Below, one piece after another: positions 1 to 12,862 of a stretch of DNA of 64,000 bases. The position numbers were made by a program, and so were the translations under genes. Under the pieces are notes generated by a model. It did not search any database. It was not told the DNA's origin and saw only the letters and a program-made list of their open reading frames with translations. The DNA comes from Tanytarsus gracilentus (taxonomy: Eukaryota; Arthropoda; Insecta; Diptera; Chironomidae). The stretch covers positions 7,750,001-7,814,000 of the forward strand of contig JAXRKN010000043.1 of the NCBI GenBank assembly GCA_038502055.1, in the 5' to 3' direction. The stretch's first letter is position 1. Every line of letters starts with the position of its first letter.

Positions 1-1610
1 AACTATAGGGTACTAATCCAAGACAGCGGAGTTATTGGAAATGGCAACGCCGTTTGCAGACCCATCTTGTATTTTTTATTTAAATTTAATCTAGAAAATT
101 TTAAAGTCGCAAAAAAAGTTTATCGGCAAGATCTACGTGCGTATTGGCGAGGCAAATATCATTCTTTTATTATTTTGCCAGATTTGCGACCTTCTGAAGG
201 TTGTTAATAATTTTTAGGCTCTATAGAATGGCATAAAAAATATAAATTACTTAACAAGAGCTTTTTCATACCGTAAACACGATAAAAATGACAACAATAT
301 CACTACATACATGATTATTGACACACTTGTCTAGTCCACAATGCCCACTTGAACGCATTTGACCTTTTTGAGTGCCAGACGAATGAAAAATTAGTTCACT
401 AGATCTATCTGGTCAATTAGCGACAAACATGATGAGTAAGAATTTTAGGAGTGATTAATTTATTGTGAAATTCTCACTTTGCATTCTTTACGCTCATGAT
501 AATCAGTCGATTATTATTGCGAACGAGTCGAGTGAGTGATTTCAATGTTTTAGAAAAAAAAATTTCGGCAAATTTCATAAAACGAGTGTACATTAAATTT
601 TTTTGCTGCGAAAACAACAAAATTGTAAAAGTAAACAGATTTTTAAAGAAGAACCTGACTCGAAGAACAAACATCGTAAAATTTATTCTACGAGTGCCTT
701 TCATCAAAAAATTAGAGCAATTTAAGAGAACTTAAATTGAGAGAAATTGTGATTTACGCATTATGCAGACGTGACTTAAACTAATGAGATAATAATGCCA
801 TAAAATACAATGCAAATATTATTTTTTTAGTGGTAAATTGTGCATGCAACTTGAGATTTAATTTTACATTGACATGTTTTGCAGAAAAATATATATTTTT
901 ATATTTTTGTTAAGACTTCAAAAATATTTACTTCAAAAAGTTTGCAAAATTCTTAATTGAACTTCCCCTGTAAAGCTAACCTATAGCATAACCTCTAATG
1001 CTGATTATAAATTAAATTATTTGTATTTTTCGCCTCTTTATTGAGTAATTTACCAATGTCATCACTCGCTCTTGATCAAATAATAAAAGAGGGAAAGAAA
1101 AAAGTGTAAACAGAAGTTTTTGTGCCGGCATGTAGTAATAAAAATAAAAAACGACAATACTTTTTTTTTTAAATAAAAGGAAGACGATATGGGTGTGTGA
1201 AATGGGAGAGAAAAAAGTGTTTCACATACAAACATTTTTGACTTCTTCTTGCGTAGCTTTTCGATCATGCCCTCAGCGCGTGTTAAAAATTAAATAATTT
1301 TTTCTCCTGATATCGCCGAGCGATTTCTGTGAATTAAATTTTTGCGCTGGTATTTTTGAAAAGACTGTAAAGTTCTCATTGGATGGCCGGACTAAAGGGA
1401 TCGTATGACATTGACTTGCGATGAAGAAGAAAGTATAAAGAAATCAGTGGCGCTATTACTAGATCATTAGCCTTACCTCCACCACCACCATATAATGAAT
1501 TGTTTCGAGAGCATAAACTTTTTCCTCGCTCATATATTTTTCTCATACTCTCTCGGCTATTCTCCGTGCACTTCGTATATACGAAGCTCACAGCGCTTTG
1601 CTGAAGTTTT
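1..1610. other. Non-coding AT-rich sequence, no gene seen
   Basis: Open frames here are short, low-complexity and lack splice-consistent partners or recognisable domains. The stretch is AT-rich with many A and T runs. It ends just before a TATA-like site and is probably intergenic sequence upstream of the PPP1R3-type gene. Confidence 0.5.
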
Positions 1611-2029
1611 ATTCAGTTTATAAAAACCTGATCAATTTAAAAGATGCTCTTCTAGCAACGAGACGCGAAAAAAAATTGTCGTTGAAAAGCAACGAAAAAA
1701 AAAGAGTGAAGAAAAATAAAAAAAAGAAGAAAATATTTTCATTTTAGCTTTAATATAAAATTTTATTATAAAAAAGCTTTTTTCAAGTCTCAAAAGAAGA
1801 GAAAAAAAAAGAAAAGTGCCAAATTTTTTATTAATGCTGCACTGAAACGCATCGCTTTAAAATATATATTCAAAAATCAAAAATTAAAGTGCCTTAATTA
1901 AAGAGAGAGCTGAAAATAAAATAAAATTCATATGAGAATATTTATCAGTGAAAAGTGTCGCATTTTATAATCAATATATTTGAAGAAGAAATTCCTTTGG
2001 GATTAACACACAATTCTTTATTATCTGTT
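1571..2029 (+). promoter_or_regulatory. Putative core promoter and untranslated first exon of the PPP1R3-type gene
   Basis: A TATA-like box, TATAAAAA, lies at 1619-1626. A perfect 16-bp palindrome, CTTCGTATATACGAAG, lies just upstream at 1571-1586. About 400 bases downstream, a strong donor (CTGTT|GTGAGT) ends a possible exon at 2029. The next good acceptor on the same strand is the CTCTCATTACAG at 5532 in front of the PPP1R3 coding exon. The link is inferred from splice signals; RNA evidence would be needed to join the two. Confidence 0.4.
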
Positions 2030-5000
2030 GTGAGTATCTCAATGATTTTTCAATATCAAATTCGAATATTTTTTGCTTTCAAAGTCTCAAATGTATGCCG
2101 GCTTGTAATTACACTAGATAGCACTATTTGACATTGTTAAACAAAAGCGTTCGATTAATTTCGTGATAGAATGAAAAATTTGGGATTAACATTGCAAGAT
2201 AGAGAAATGCAATTAATTGATAACCTCGGCCTACAGAGCTGCTGCAACATGATAAGATTATTTCCACAAAAATCAACTTCCTAGATCATTCACGGATATT
2301 TTTAGTTTCCTTAAAGGTCTCTCTAAACGAGATTTCTCTTTGTGGCGATTTTTTAAATTTAGAGAAAAAGCCTTTTTATGTGTTGAATCAGGGTCAAATT
2401 GAATTTTTTAAATATTAAACTAACGAGACTCGTTGTTATGTAGAAAACTCGACACCGTCCACGTGCAACTTTACTATAAAAATATTTTGTTTTAATGTCA
2501 TAACAACAGCAAGATATCAATGGAAAAAAAAATAGCAAACTGATAAAAAAACCTCAACGTCAAAATATTCTAGTTTTTTCAACGTGCCAAATTGTATTAA
2601 AAATCTAAAATGCATTTTTAGTAAATTGTCTTTTAATGTTTATATTAAAATACTATCGCAAAACTTTTTGGCGTTTTTTACTATTAAATGATGCTACGTT
2701 CATTCACATTTGATGACCCTCAAGTCAAGAGATGATTTTGTGAAATGTGTTATCAACTTTATTAATTCTTTGCCATTTAAAATAATTTTTTCAGTTAAAT
2801 TAAAATGTTTATCTTTACGAATTTAAGAGTTATTTTTTTAGGCAAGAAATTTTTCTCACGCGCCTTCGTGAATGAGAAAAATTTTAACGACTTTCCTTTC
2901 CTCGAGGAGAAACATTTTACGATAAATTTAGAATAGCCAAAAATCGAGAAAAACATTCCCAACGTCAGACACGTGTGGATGAAAATAGAATGCCAGTAAT
3001 TTTAAGTCATGGACATGTTGTGTGTGCGTTAATAATTTGGGTATTATTCAATTTAGACCTCTTTGAGTTCTCAATTATCAAATGAGATTCAATTTACGGC
3101 TTGTGTTCACATAATATGAGGGTGACTTAAGATCAAGCCGCAATTTCAAAAAAATACGAAAAAAATTTGGGGAAAATCGTGAGTCAGAATGAAATTTCCC
3201 ACAAAAATGTTTTAAATTAAAATTAAAGTTTGAATAAATAGAAAATAAAATTGCTACAAAGTAATTTAAACAATTGACATGCTTAGAAATCACCAGCAAT
3301 GACTCGAAGGCGCTCGAAGAGTTTCTCATTAACTTTGTTCATCATTTGTCTACCCATTGAGATGTCAAAGTTTCAAGAATGCTTTTGAGTCGCTGATGCA
3401 CAAACATTCGAGATGTACTCTGTCAAAATATAAAACGTACCGAGCTGTGAATGGTAAATGAAAGTGAATTTTTTTACCCTACATTTCCGACTATTTTTAA
3501 AGTTTATTTTTTAGACTTGCGGTCTTTGAATGAATGATACTGAAAGAGATTAAATGATCGATCTTTTTTGGTTAATTAAATTAAGGGCAGTCGTGACATT
3601 TGACTGGGTTAATCCGTCAAATTATGAGGTTTAAACTAATAATATTTGGAAATTCTCAATGACGATTTTTTTCGTGGTAAAATAAAAATTTTAAATTTTT
3701 TACAAATCATCAACGAGTAACAATTTTTTCCATTATTTTGGTGAGTCCATTAAAATTTAATTAAGGTTCGACCTTGCAATCACCAGCTCGTGTATCTTTT
3801 CGGCGTATTTCAAAACTTGATGGTCGAAATAACATTAAATGGGCAAGTGCTCACACACGAAACATAAAAAGTTAATAGAAAAATGACCTTTTCCTAGTCT
3901 GGTCAAAAAGAGTAATTTAATGCTCCCTTAATCATATCACTGACGACGGCATTTCATACTTGACAAATAAAAATTTACACTGTCTTGCTTATTCGATGAC
4001 GTCTTTTACTAAAATTTGTACATTTATCAATAAAACTTTTTCTACGACGCTTTTAAAAGTTCATTCATCTCGAATCTTTACAATCCTGGCACATAAGCAT
4101 GTCGTCTAAGCTTTAGAAACTATCGTGTCAGAGAGAGAAAAATAATTTACGTTCGCAATAAAAAACCAGATGATTGTGAATTTATCGTTTGCCGCAGTAG
4201 CATTGAAAATTTCCTTAGTAAGAGTGACCTGAAAAGTCTTAACGAGAATTTCCATGTGATCGCTAAAAATAGAGAAACCATTAAAATGAGAAAATGGATT
4301 AAAGCTTGTAAATTGGAATTATGCAATAAAATAAAATTGCCTTCGATGTTTTTTAAAAAATTAAAATGAGATCAATAGAAAATAATTTCCCACGTTTCCT
4401 TTTGCACCTTTCAATCAATAAAAACTAAATTTAAACAATATTTTTAGTCTCAATTAAAATCTAGGAAGTGCACATCACTTCACCGTGTGCAGCTTCATCA
4501 GCAATCACACAGTGATTAGCAAAGAAAAACAAAAATTTTCATGTCACACATGTGACTCATTATCAGCTCTATGTTTATATTCAATCTCGAGCACACTCAC
4601 ACTAGATTAGTGCTTGGGATTCTCTCGCTCTAAACAGCTGTATGTACTTTCCATCTTTATCAGCATTCGAAATTTCCTTTCAAAATTAAGTCGACGTTCA
4701 TTGGCACGCGATTGAATGGCGACTTGAAAGATTTTTTTTACTCATTATCAAAAGATGCGAGACACCTAAAAACCTCTCAGCTGCATGTGATCTATGAATG
4801 ATCACGAAACTATATTACTCAATTTTTTCTTCATGATGTTTGACAACTATTTCAAAATGACCGAAAGGGAATTTTTATCACTTTTAAAAAAACTTGTGAT
4901 GCTCTCAAAAATTTTCATTATCAACTTTCGTTCGAATTATCTTTTGGCATGACTGAACTTATGGCGCCATCGGAGCGATTCTCTGAAAAATTTATTATAA

Positions 5001-5532
5001 CATAGGCGAAATTTTATATTGTGACTTCTGCTTTTCATAACTGACGGTTGAATTATTTTGGTATTTAAAGAATTTTGCAGTTTGCGTTTTTCATTGACAA
5101 ATTTACGATGTTTAATTTTTTTTAATTTTAAAGATTTAAATTTTAAAAATTTATTTCCATTGAATTAAATTTTTTCTTAAAAAAATATACAAAACTAATT
5201 TATTGTTGTACCTCAACAATGATCGTCCGTGAACCCTAAAACAGAAAGCGTGATGAGAAAATTGCGAGATGGACAGAACGAAAAATGTTCGTTTGGCATA
5301 ATGCCGAATAAAAATAAAATAATCATGATAAATGCTGTGGGGGGATTTTAATTTTTCGGAAAACGTGTAATGGAAAAATTAAAAATGAGAGAAAGTTTTA
5401 TTTTTAGAAAAGAAAATTTATATTTCCCTTACAAATTTCAACAAACGTCACAAGGATATGAGACACTTTTATGTTGGCGATTATTCAAACGACATTCAGC
5501 ACATTGCTAATAATTTTTTTCTCTCATTACAG
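2030..5532 (+). other. Probable first intron of the PPP1R3-type gene
   Basis: About 3.5 kb without a supportable coding exon. It is bounded by a good donor (2030) and a strong polypyrimidine-plus-CAG acceptor (5532). No transposon ends, tRNA or repeat array were recognised inside it. Confidence 0.4.
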
Positions 5533-5601
5533 CCTTTAACAAAATCAGCCAAAATTTCGCCCTCAAAGACGGATTTTATTTCACCTTCAAGTGCAATCCC
5601 A

Positions 5602-6864
5602 ATGCCAGCGTACTACGAAATGCTGGTGTCACAGAGTCCTCCACTATACAGCTGCAGTCCTCCAACAGGCTTTCTCTCGGAATATGGACCAAATCGATTC
5701 TATGAATCACCTCGCTTCTGTCGATCGGCCGTCGTTCACTCGCCACTCTCGGCACGTCGCTTTCCACCCTCAAATCAAATTCAGCCATCGCTCTATCAGA
5801 CGCACCTGCAAAGTCTCACGCCATATAAACCATGTCTGGCACCAAAACTTCGTCGCTCCTGCCTAAAAAGAAGAGACAGCAATGAACGCAGCAACAGTTG
5901 TGGCGAGAGCAGCGAGGACAGCGAAAATGATAGTGAGAAGATGCAGAAGGGCAAAAAACGCGTTGTATTTGCGGATGATAAAGGACTCGAGTTGGAACAA
6001 GTTAAAATAATGTCGGAACCATCAACGCAACCGCCCACATGGTCATTACAATTTCTTGCGCATGTTACTCAGGGAATGATTTCGCCAGTGCCTCAAGAAA
6101 ATTGGACTATCGACTTTAGACAGCCAGCATCAGATTATCTCGAGTTTCGGTGAGTTTTTAATTGTTTAATTAAATCAATTTTAAATTAAACAAAATTAAT
6201 TTTATTTGACAGCCGCAAATTAGAAACCATTAACGTTTCACTCGAGAACGTAATAATTCGTGAATCAGAATCGACAGTTGTTGGAACCGTTAAAGTGAAA
6301 AATTTGAGTTTCCACAAAGAGGTTTACATTCGATCTACGTACGACGGATGGAAATCAGAAACTGACACTTTCTGTACATATTCAAAGATTGTTGGCGCAA
6401 GTGGCGCTTATGTGATTTACGATACATTTTCATTCAAACTCACCCTTCCGCCACACTCAAGAACACTTGAATTCTGCGTTTGCTACCGAGCAGATGGAAA
6501 GGAGTTCTGGGATAATAATGGAGTGAGTAATTCATCACTATTAAGTCGATTTAAATATTTCAAATCCGATTAAGAATTAAATCTAGGATTAAAATTTAAA
6601 TATTTTTCTCTCCCATCGTTTCTTTAGGGCGCCAACTACAAGCTAACTAACCGCGTATCAGCTCGTCAAGAGGAAAATGAGCTCATGATAAGACTTAACA
6701 ATTCAAAGCTCAACGGAAACAAGAACCAGCCACAGCAAAAAACAGTTGAGGCGCAAGAGATTTCAACCGATGGTGATACAAACGAAATTGTGAAACCTCG
6801 CTTTGGATCGTGGTCGGAATTTAGCACACGACATGCTGCAACATCACCGCTTCCCTATTGGTAA
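5602..6864 (+). CDS. Protein phosphatase 1 regulatory subunit 3-type, glycogen-targeting subunit
   Basis: Exons 5602-6149, 6213-6522 and 6628-6864 join in frame to about 364 residues. The protein carries the PP1-docking RVxF motif (KKRVVFADDKG, near residue 120). After it comes a CBM21 glycogen-binding domain, recognisable from VKNLSFHKEVYIRSTYDGW and the FWDNNG end, the latter interrupted by intron 2. Proteins of this family bring PP1 catalytic subunit to glycogen, so that glycogen synthase and phosphorylase are dephosphorylated. I chose the ATG at 5602 because an acceptor at 5532 makes the upstream in-frame ATG at 5458 likely intronic; use of 5458 would add 48 residues. The N-terminal half is Ser/Pro rich with an acidic Ser/Glu/Asp stretch before RVxF. 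The family is clear. Which fly Gbs paralog it matches is not decided. Confidence 0.9.
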
Positions 6865-9809
6865 AGATCCAATCGCTCCACGCACATTAATTTCTCAAAA
6901 AAAAAATTGAAAATCTCAGAAAATCTTAAAAAAAGTTAAATTGTGAAAAGTGATTTTTTTTCTCGGGTGATGACAAAAGTGAAAAGACTATAAAAAGACC
7001 CCCGAAAACAGAAAAACCTATTTTTTTGAAAACAACAAGAACCAAAATCAAGTCACACGCATGTTCATCCCGCGCCTGAGAGAAAGCCAATCCCACGCGC
7101 GATAAAAAAAATATAAAAATCGAGAGAGCACTTTTCAAAATTCCGGTAATTATATGAAAATATAATTTAAAATGTTTTAGTGATTGTTGGCTGAATGTTG
7201 CCTCCTTATAATTTTATTATCTGGCTTTTATTTTATTTCAATGCTTTTTATGGGATTGGTGGTGGTTTTAGTGGGGTCTCTAAATAATTTCAAAATTTTT
7301 CTCAACTGCTTTATCAATAATCGATTTCTCGAAAAATGTTTTGAATAATTTTAATGCACCTTGACAATAATTATAATCCTAGTCGTTGCTAACGAGTTGT
7401 TTGAGAATCATTTTACAGAAAGATCTGGTTTCCTTTCTATGCTTATTATGTAACATTATTTCATTACGCGCTAATTCGCATGAAGTTCCTCGCATTTTTA
7501 TCTCCAACACAATTTACTTATCAAGTATTTTTTCTCCTTCTTATTACAGTTCATTGTCGAAGAATAACGGAATTTGCAATGGTTTGTACATGTAAAATAA
7601 ACGCAGATATTGCTCAATCATCAGATAACAAAATGGATGAAAATTGAAGAGAATCAACAAAAAAAGTACAAACTCTATATAAGAAGTTTTTCACAAAAAG
7701 AAAGCTCCCATGTAGGCCGCAAAATTAACGCAATAATAATTTTTATAATCACCCACAAGGAAAAGATTAATCATTAATTTAGCCAATCGCTTGCAAAACT
7801 GATCAGAACATTGTGATGAGATAAAAATTGTGAAAGAATAGAAAAGCTCGATTTTTGAGTATTTTTTCAAGGATGCAAGAAGTGCAGCGATAAAAATGAA
7901 AAGAGAAAAACTTTTATGATCTAGTTCTTAAAAACGCAAATTAATAATCTTTTTAAAAATAACTAATAAAAATTATTCGTTTGTGGATCTTATCTGAAAT
8001 GTTATATTTTCAAATATTATTCCGAAAAAAAAGCTCTAATATAGACTTGTTGAATAAGTTGCGTCAGAAGTACGCATAATTTGGATGAATTATGTTGAAA
8101 ATGGAACAAAAGAATTGAGTTTCAGTTTTAAATGGAACAAAATAAAAAATGAAACATTAAACGTTTCACTTTCAATATGTCTCATTATGGCGGAAAATTA
8201 AATTTAAATATAACCGTTAGAGAAAAGCTCATGAATGTCACACAAATGGCTGATAAATGTAAAATAATTTTATGGAAGAATTCTTTGCTGGTCAAAACAA
8301 TTTTCTTAAAAGATTTTCCATTTATCAAACTTGAGATGAGAACAGCATGACATTTCTGATATAATACTAGAAGATCTTTATTTTTGGAATATTTTTAAAA
8401 TTCATATATACAAGTTTAGTTGCTGTATGAAACAGACTTTTATTTACTTGCCAATGTGCGCGCGATATTCAGTAATAAAAATTCTCTTGATCTTTAGTGA
8501 CGCGAGTGAATGTGCAAGCTATTATTATTACTGAGAAAATTCACATCGTAATTTGGGTCGAGAGAAAAAGAATTTATTGAATAATGTGCGAAGACGTGGA
8601 AATAATTGAAAATCATTTAATCCCTAGATTGTAGTCACTGAAAAGGTTTTAAGAATATTCCATTATAGTACCTAAATATTCTTGCAATAAGGAGAATAAA
8701 TTTTAGCTTGATAGTTTGACATTCTTTTGCGGAAATATAAAAAAATTTCTAAAGTTTCGTCCAATTCCAATTTTTGAAATTCGAAATATTGCACCTAATG
8801 CCAAATTTTTCAGAATCATATGAAAATGCCATGAATCAATTCAGAAAATCCCCCACAAATATTTTTTTCGGAAAAAAAGTAATTTTTTTTATGATTTTTT
8901 GTGTAACCGAAAAGACTGACTAAAATTGATTTAACAAAATGATAAAATGGAAGAAATTTTAGAATGATAACTATAAACTCAGAGAAGTGAGTGAAAAAAG
9001 CATTGATGGTCGACATTTTTGAAATTTCTTAAATATAATATCATGTTAAATTGATCATTATTGAATCAATAATTTTTGAATCACCTCCCCAGTAAATAAA
9101 AACAAATGAGGCCAAGGAAAAAAATCAAGAAAAAATCCTGGAAAATATAAATAGCTGGAAAAAAATCTTAGAAATACGTTTTTGATACAAACATGTTAGA
9201 CTTTTAGTTTTTAATCCTCATCTATATATTTTTGAGTTGTTAACTAGCTGATATAGATGAAGAATATTTTATGTAAAAATATTAATTATTAATTTTTTTT
9301 CAAGGGTTGGTAATTTTAGAAGAAATACTCAAAATTAAAAGTTGTCGTCCCTTGAAAAGTTTTGTGATTTTTGTGATGCTCGCAAAGATTTCAATATTAC
9401 ACACACACACACAGCATATGAATAATATTTGATCAACTAATCCTTCCAGCCCTCAAAGACTGGATCTTTTCACATGCAAACTAGTATCAATAATATTTGT
9501 GAGGTAATGTTTAGTATAAAAAAAAAGTTTATGACTTATATATGTTGATTTTTTAAATGTTAAAATGTCGTCATCCTAAATTCTTATTTCTTAGGAATGA
9601 CGAACCTGTACATATTTCCCCTTCTTTTATTCTGTCACTTTTTATTTTAAACGCAAATAAAATTGATGAAGAAAGTGTTGTTTAAAAATAATTACATAGT
9701 TTTTTTTATTCATTTAATTAATTTTTCAGGCTCAACTGATTTTAGATTCAATTAAAAAATTGTAATATTAAATTCGACCTGAAAGCTCACATTTTCCTCA
9801 TTAAGCTTT
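6865..9809. other. Long non-coding stretch, possibly a long 3' UTR plus intergenic DNA
   Basis: No supportable coding exon. It contains a short (CA)n tract near 9400-9412. An AATAAA signal near 9655-9660 could end a very long 3' UTR of the PPP1R3-type gene, but closer cleavage is equally possible. Open frames in this stretch are short and composition-driven. Confidence 0.4.
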
Positions 9810-10449
9810 CTATGGAGCTTTGTAAGGCACAACTTTTATTTTCTTCTCTGTTAGTCTAAATTTGGAAAGGAGCTCTCTTTCGATTCTCTTAGCGTTTTCC
9901 TCACTTTCGGATGTGTCAAGATTGCTGATTCCTTTTGACATCAGAATGAGTCCTTTTGACATCAGAATGAGTGCTTCTGCAGCCTCGTGTCGATCTCTTT
10001 CTTCACGTTCTAGATCATCCAAGATTTTTAATTTCTCTCGAGTCTCGTTTTCAACTCTTTGTCTTTCCTTTTGCTTCATGAGTTTAAGGACATTTAATAC
10101 GTTCATTTCTTCGGTTTTGCGTTCTTCTCGCAATCGATTTTGCTCTGCAATTTTAGCGAGTTTACTTTCCTCTTCAGCTAATGGTTTCTGTTAAAAAATT
10201 TAAGATGAAATTTTTTTGTATTTAATTTTTCAATTACCTTCGAATTAAATTTTAGATTTAATTTATCGTCATCTTCATCCACATCGCCAAATAACTTTGA
10301 AATTTTACTATTCTTCCTCTTGAAGAGCTTAATAATCGCAGGAACATCATAATCACCGCTGAAAGCATTTTCATATGTTCTAAATAAATTTATTTTTTTA
10401 TTTCAAGTAAAGTTTAATAATTTTTAAATTTTTACCGTTTTTCTGCCAT
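9810..10449 (-). CDS. Unrecognised small charged coiled-coil protein
   Basis: On the minus strand, exons 10449-10436, 10379-10238 and 10187-9810 join in frame to 177 residues, starting MAEKRTYENAFSGDYD and ending KVVPYKAP. The first coding exon is only 14 bases. The middle is acidic (GDVDEDDDK). The C-terminal two thirds is rich in Glu, Lys and Arg with heptad-like spacing (residues about 55-140), as in a single long helix or coiled coil. A 7-residue unit, LILMSKG, is repeated exactly twice, from a 21-bp tandem duplication at about 9930-9971. I do not recognise the family and assign no function. All three splice junctions fit GT-AG and phase, which supports a real gene. Confidence 0.7.
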
Positions 10450-11006
10450 TTTTTCGAGAGTTCTCGAGTTTTACTTGGTGAATGCGTTTATAATTATACT
10501 AAACTTGATGTAATTAAATCAGAAATGTGTGTAATTTAACTAATAAATGAAAAAAAAATATATCGAATCTTTTTGACCTTGACTTTGAACTTCAAATTTC
10601 AACTGTCAAAATTATGACCTGCAAAGAATTTTCAAAAAATTCGCACACATCTAAAAAAGTTCGTTACAATTTTCCAATTTTTATTTTTTCCATTTTTCTT
10701 TTTGAAATTTTCTGCTACTATAACATCGGATGTATAAGTTAGTTAATTATGTCGTGTCACTTTTTTTCTTCTCTGGAATATCATCAGAAATGCTAATTTA
10801 AATTATAAAAAAAGTTAAAGTGAAATAGAGAAAAAATAATATAGTCAAAATTTTTTTTGGAACGCAGTTTTTGAAATACTGGAACTTGAATATTGGAATG
10901 ACACATAGAAGATCTCCCAAAGAGAAAAAAATAACTTAAAAACTGATTTTAGCGGTACGATCTCGGGTTGTTCTCTAATTGCTAAAAGTTTCTTGCGTAT
11001 ATTCGT
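10450..11006. other. Intergenic, between the small coiled-coil gene and the phosphate carrier
   Basis: About 560 AT-rich bases. They should hold the promoter of the minus-strand small gene and the 3' UTR of the phosphate carrier (stop at 11007-11009). No other feature was seen. Confidence 0.4.
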
Positions 11007-12319
11007 TTATTCAACGCCGAGCTTCTTTTTGAGGGATTCTGGCATTTCCATTGGTGGTGGTCTTGGGATGGCGAGAGCGACTTTAACGCCGTCATAAATG
11101 AACCATTGGAGAGCGGTGAGTGTACCGATCATAATGATACGTGGCGTCAATCCATTCCACATGCCCATGAAACCTAATTTTTTAACAATATCGCCGGCAG
11201 ATGCGCCCTTGGCTTGATTCAATTTCGACACAACGACATCAGCGGGATGTGAAACGATGGCACAGAAAACACCGGCAATATAACCGGCAGCAAATGTGAC
11301 AACAAGTTGTTCTCCTTTAGTACATTCAGCACGTGGTTTGGGTACGACATTACTGCAAAAATGTATTTTATTTAAAAATAAATTAAATGAGTATAAAATT
11401 TCACTTACGCGTAGAGAAGTTCAACAGTTTTCTCGAAGCAAGCGAACTTCATCATTGTATAAGGAATTTGACGCATCCACAATGGCACGAGACCCTTATA
11501 GAAGGCTGTAATTCCTTCATCGGCGTACATCTTGGGCATGGCCTCACGCATTGTATTTGCGAAACCGGGTGTTGTTTGAATCTTGACCTTTGCTGCTTCA
11601 AATGGAGCGAGAGCCATATCAGCGAAGAATTCGGCGGAAGCTGACGCAGCCAAGAACAAGCCGGTACGCCACAAGAAGGCATTCTCTTCGCCCAACATAT
11701 CAGCATAGTAGACCTTGAAGACCTCATAGAGGCCAAATTTGAAGAGACCCTACAAAAAGCAAAAAGTGTTTGTGACATTTTAATTATCAGTCATACAACA
11801 GTCACGATCGTGACGCATCATTGAGTTTTGGCATGCGATAAGATAAAATTGTGTGTGTGTAAATCACGTGAATGCAGTGCACTTACTTGAGCTGAATATC
11901 CAATTAATGTTGGTGCCCATCCCTTTGCTAATCCGCGAGCTCCTTCTTCGGCAACCTACGAGATAATTTTTATTATTTTATGTCCTCTAAAAACATGAGT
12001 GAGAAAAACTTACGGTGACTCTGAATCCATTGAAAAGATTCTTATATTTCGCCTGGTTGACTTGTAAGCGGCATTTGACCAAATCCAAGGGAACAACGAA
12101 GGTGTGAGTTGAACCGCATGACAAAATACCTCCAACACCGCACAACGCGAAATAATGAAGGGATCCGAACTCGCAAGAGTCACCAGCATTAACTGCAGCT
12201 GCTTGAATATTCCTTGTTGACACTAATTGGCTATTCTCACTCGACTCCTCACATTTTGCAATCTGAGTTGGAGCCTTGAATGGTGAATTACGTGCTGCTT
12301 CGAGTAATGATGAGAACAT
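11007..12319 (-). CDS. Mpcp2: Mitochondrial phosphate carrier protein (SLC25A3 family)
   Basis: Four minus-strand coding exons (12319-12014, 11955-11887, 11749-11409, 11352-11007) give 353 residues, the usual family length. All three mitochondrial carrier repeats show their signature: PLDLVKCRLQ, PFEAAKVKIQ and PADVVVSKLN. The sequence is otherwise typical of the inner-membrane carrier that imports phosphate with protons for ATP synthesis (YFALCGVGGILSCG, GWAPTLIGYSAQG, GLVPLWMRQIPYTMMKF). About 55 N-terminal residues precede the first repeat and fit the processed presequence seen in this family. An acceptor at 12331 and a donor at 12758 suggest an untranslated first exon upstream of about 12759. 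That exon would lie within about 100 bases of the divergent prolyl-tRNA synthetase start. The symbol follows the fly ortholog name. Confidence 0.96.
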
Positions 12320-12758
12320 TTTGCCAGGATCTGGTTATTTATTGCTTAGTTGGCGCGACTGTAAAAAAAAGTGACGACACGATTACAGACTTGAATGATT
12401 TTTTTCTTCCAATGTCAGCTCAATTATCGATCATTTTTTTTGGGTTATCTCAAAAGATTGAATGACGTTAATTAAAGGAATTCTTTGATAAATAAACTCT
12501 TTTAATGGGTATTTTGAGTCACTCTTTAGCAACATGACATGATTGTAGTTAAAACTTTTTTCACATGAAAAAAAAAAGAAGTTATGCAACATGGAAATTT
12601 CTCCATAGAATTTTTAACTGGAATTTTCTTTAAAGTTGATAGTAAAATTGTTTAAATTCACTTTAAAAACAATCATTGAGCTTTCATTGCACTTTTTGAG
12701 TGTGTTTAATTGCCTAATTTTTTGTACTTTAATTAAATAAATTAAAAACTCGACTTAC

Positions 12759-12862
12759 AATTTTTCTCCAGTTGAGAGGATTGCTCGTTGCTATAAACTG
12801 TTATAACTGTTATAAAAAAAAGTACACAAAAACTTCGAGTGGCGAAAAAATCAAAACAAAGC
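12759..12862. promoter_or_regulatory. Short divergent promoter, phosphate carrier / mitochondrial prolyl-tRNA synthetase
   Basis: A minus-strand donor at 12758 (revcomp GAAAAATT|GTAAGT) marks the likely untranslated first exon of the phosphate carrier. The plus-strand ATG of prolyl-tRNA synthetase is at 12863. Both transcripts must therefore start within about 100 bases. Two nuclear genes for mitochondrial proteins sharing one short promoter suggests co-expression, which is inference. Confidence 0.45.

Noticed and set aside
5458..5601. Upstream in-frame ATG at 5458 as start of the PPP1R3-type protein
   Set aside because: A strong polypyrimidine tract and CAG acceptor at 5532 lie between it and the conserved part. 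The ATG at 5602 is the first within the spliced exon. An alternative transcript starting inside the intron cannot be excluded.
9862..10194. 110-codon plus-strand Ser-rich frame
   Set aside because: Antisense shadow of the third exon of the small coiled-coil gene, whose splice junctions and phases agree on the minus strand.
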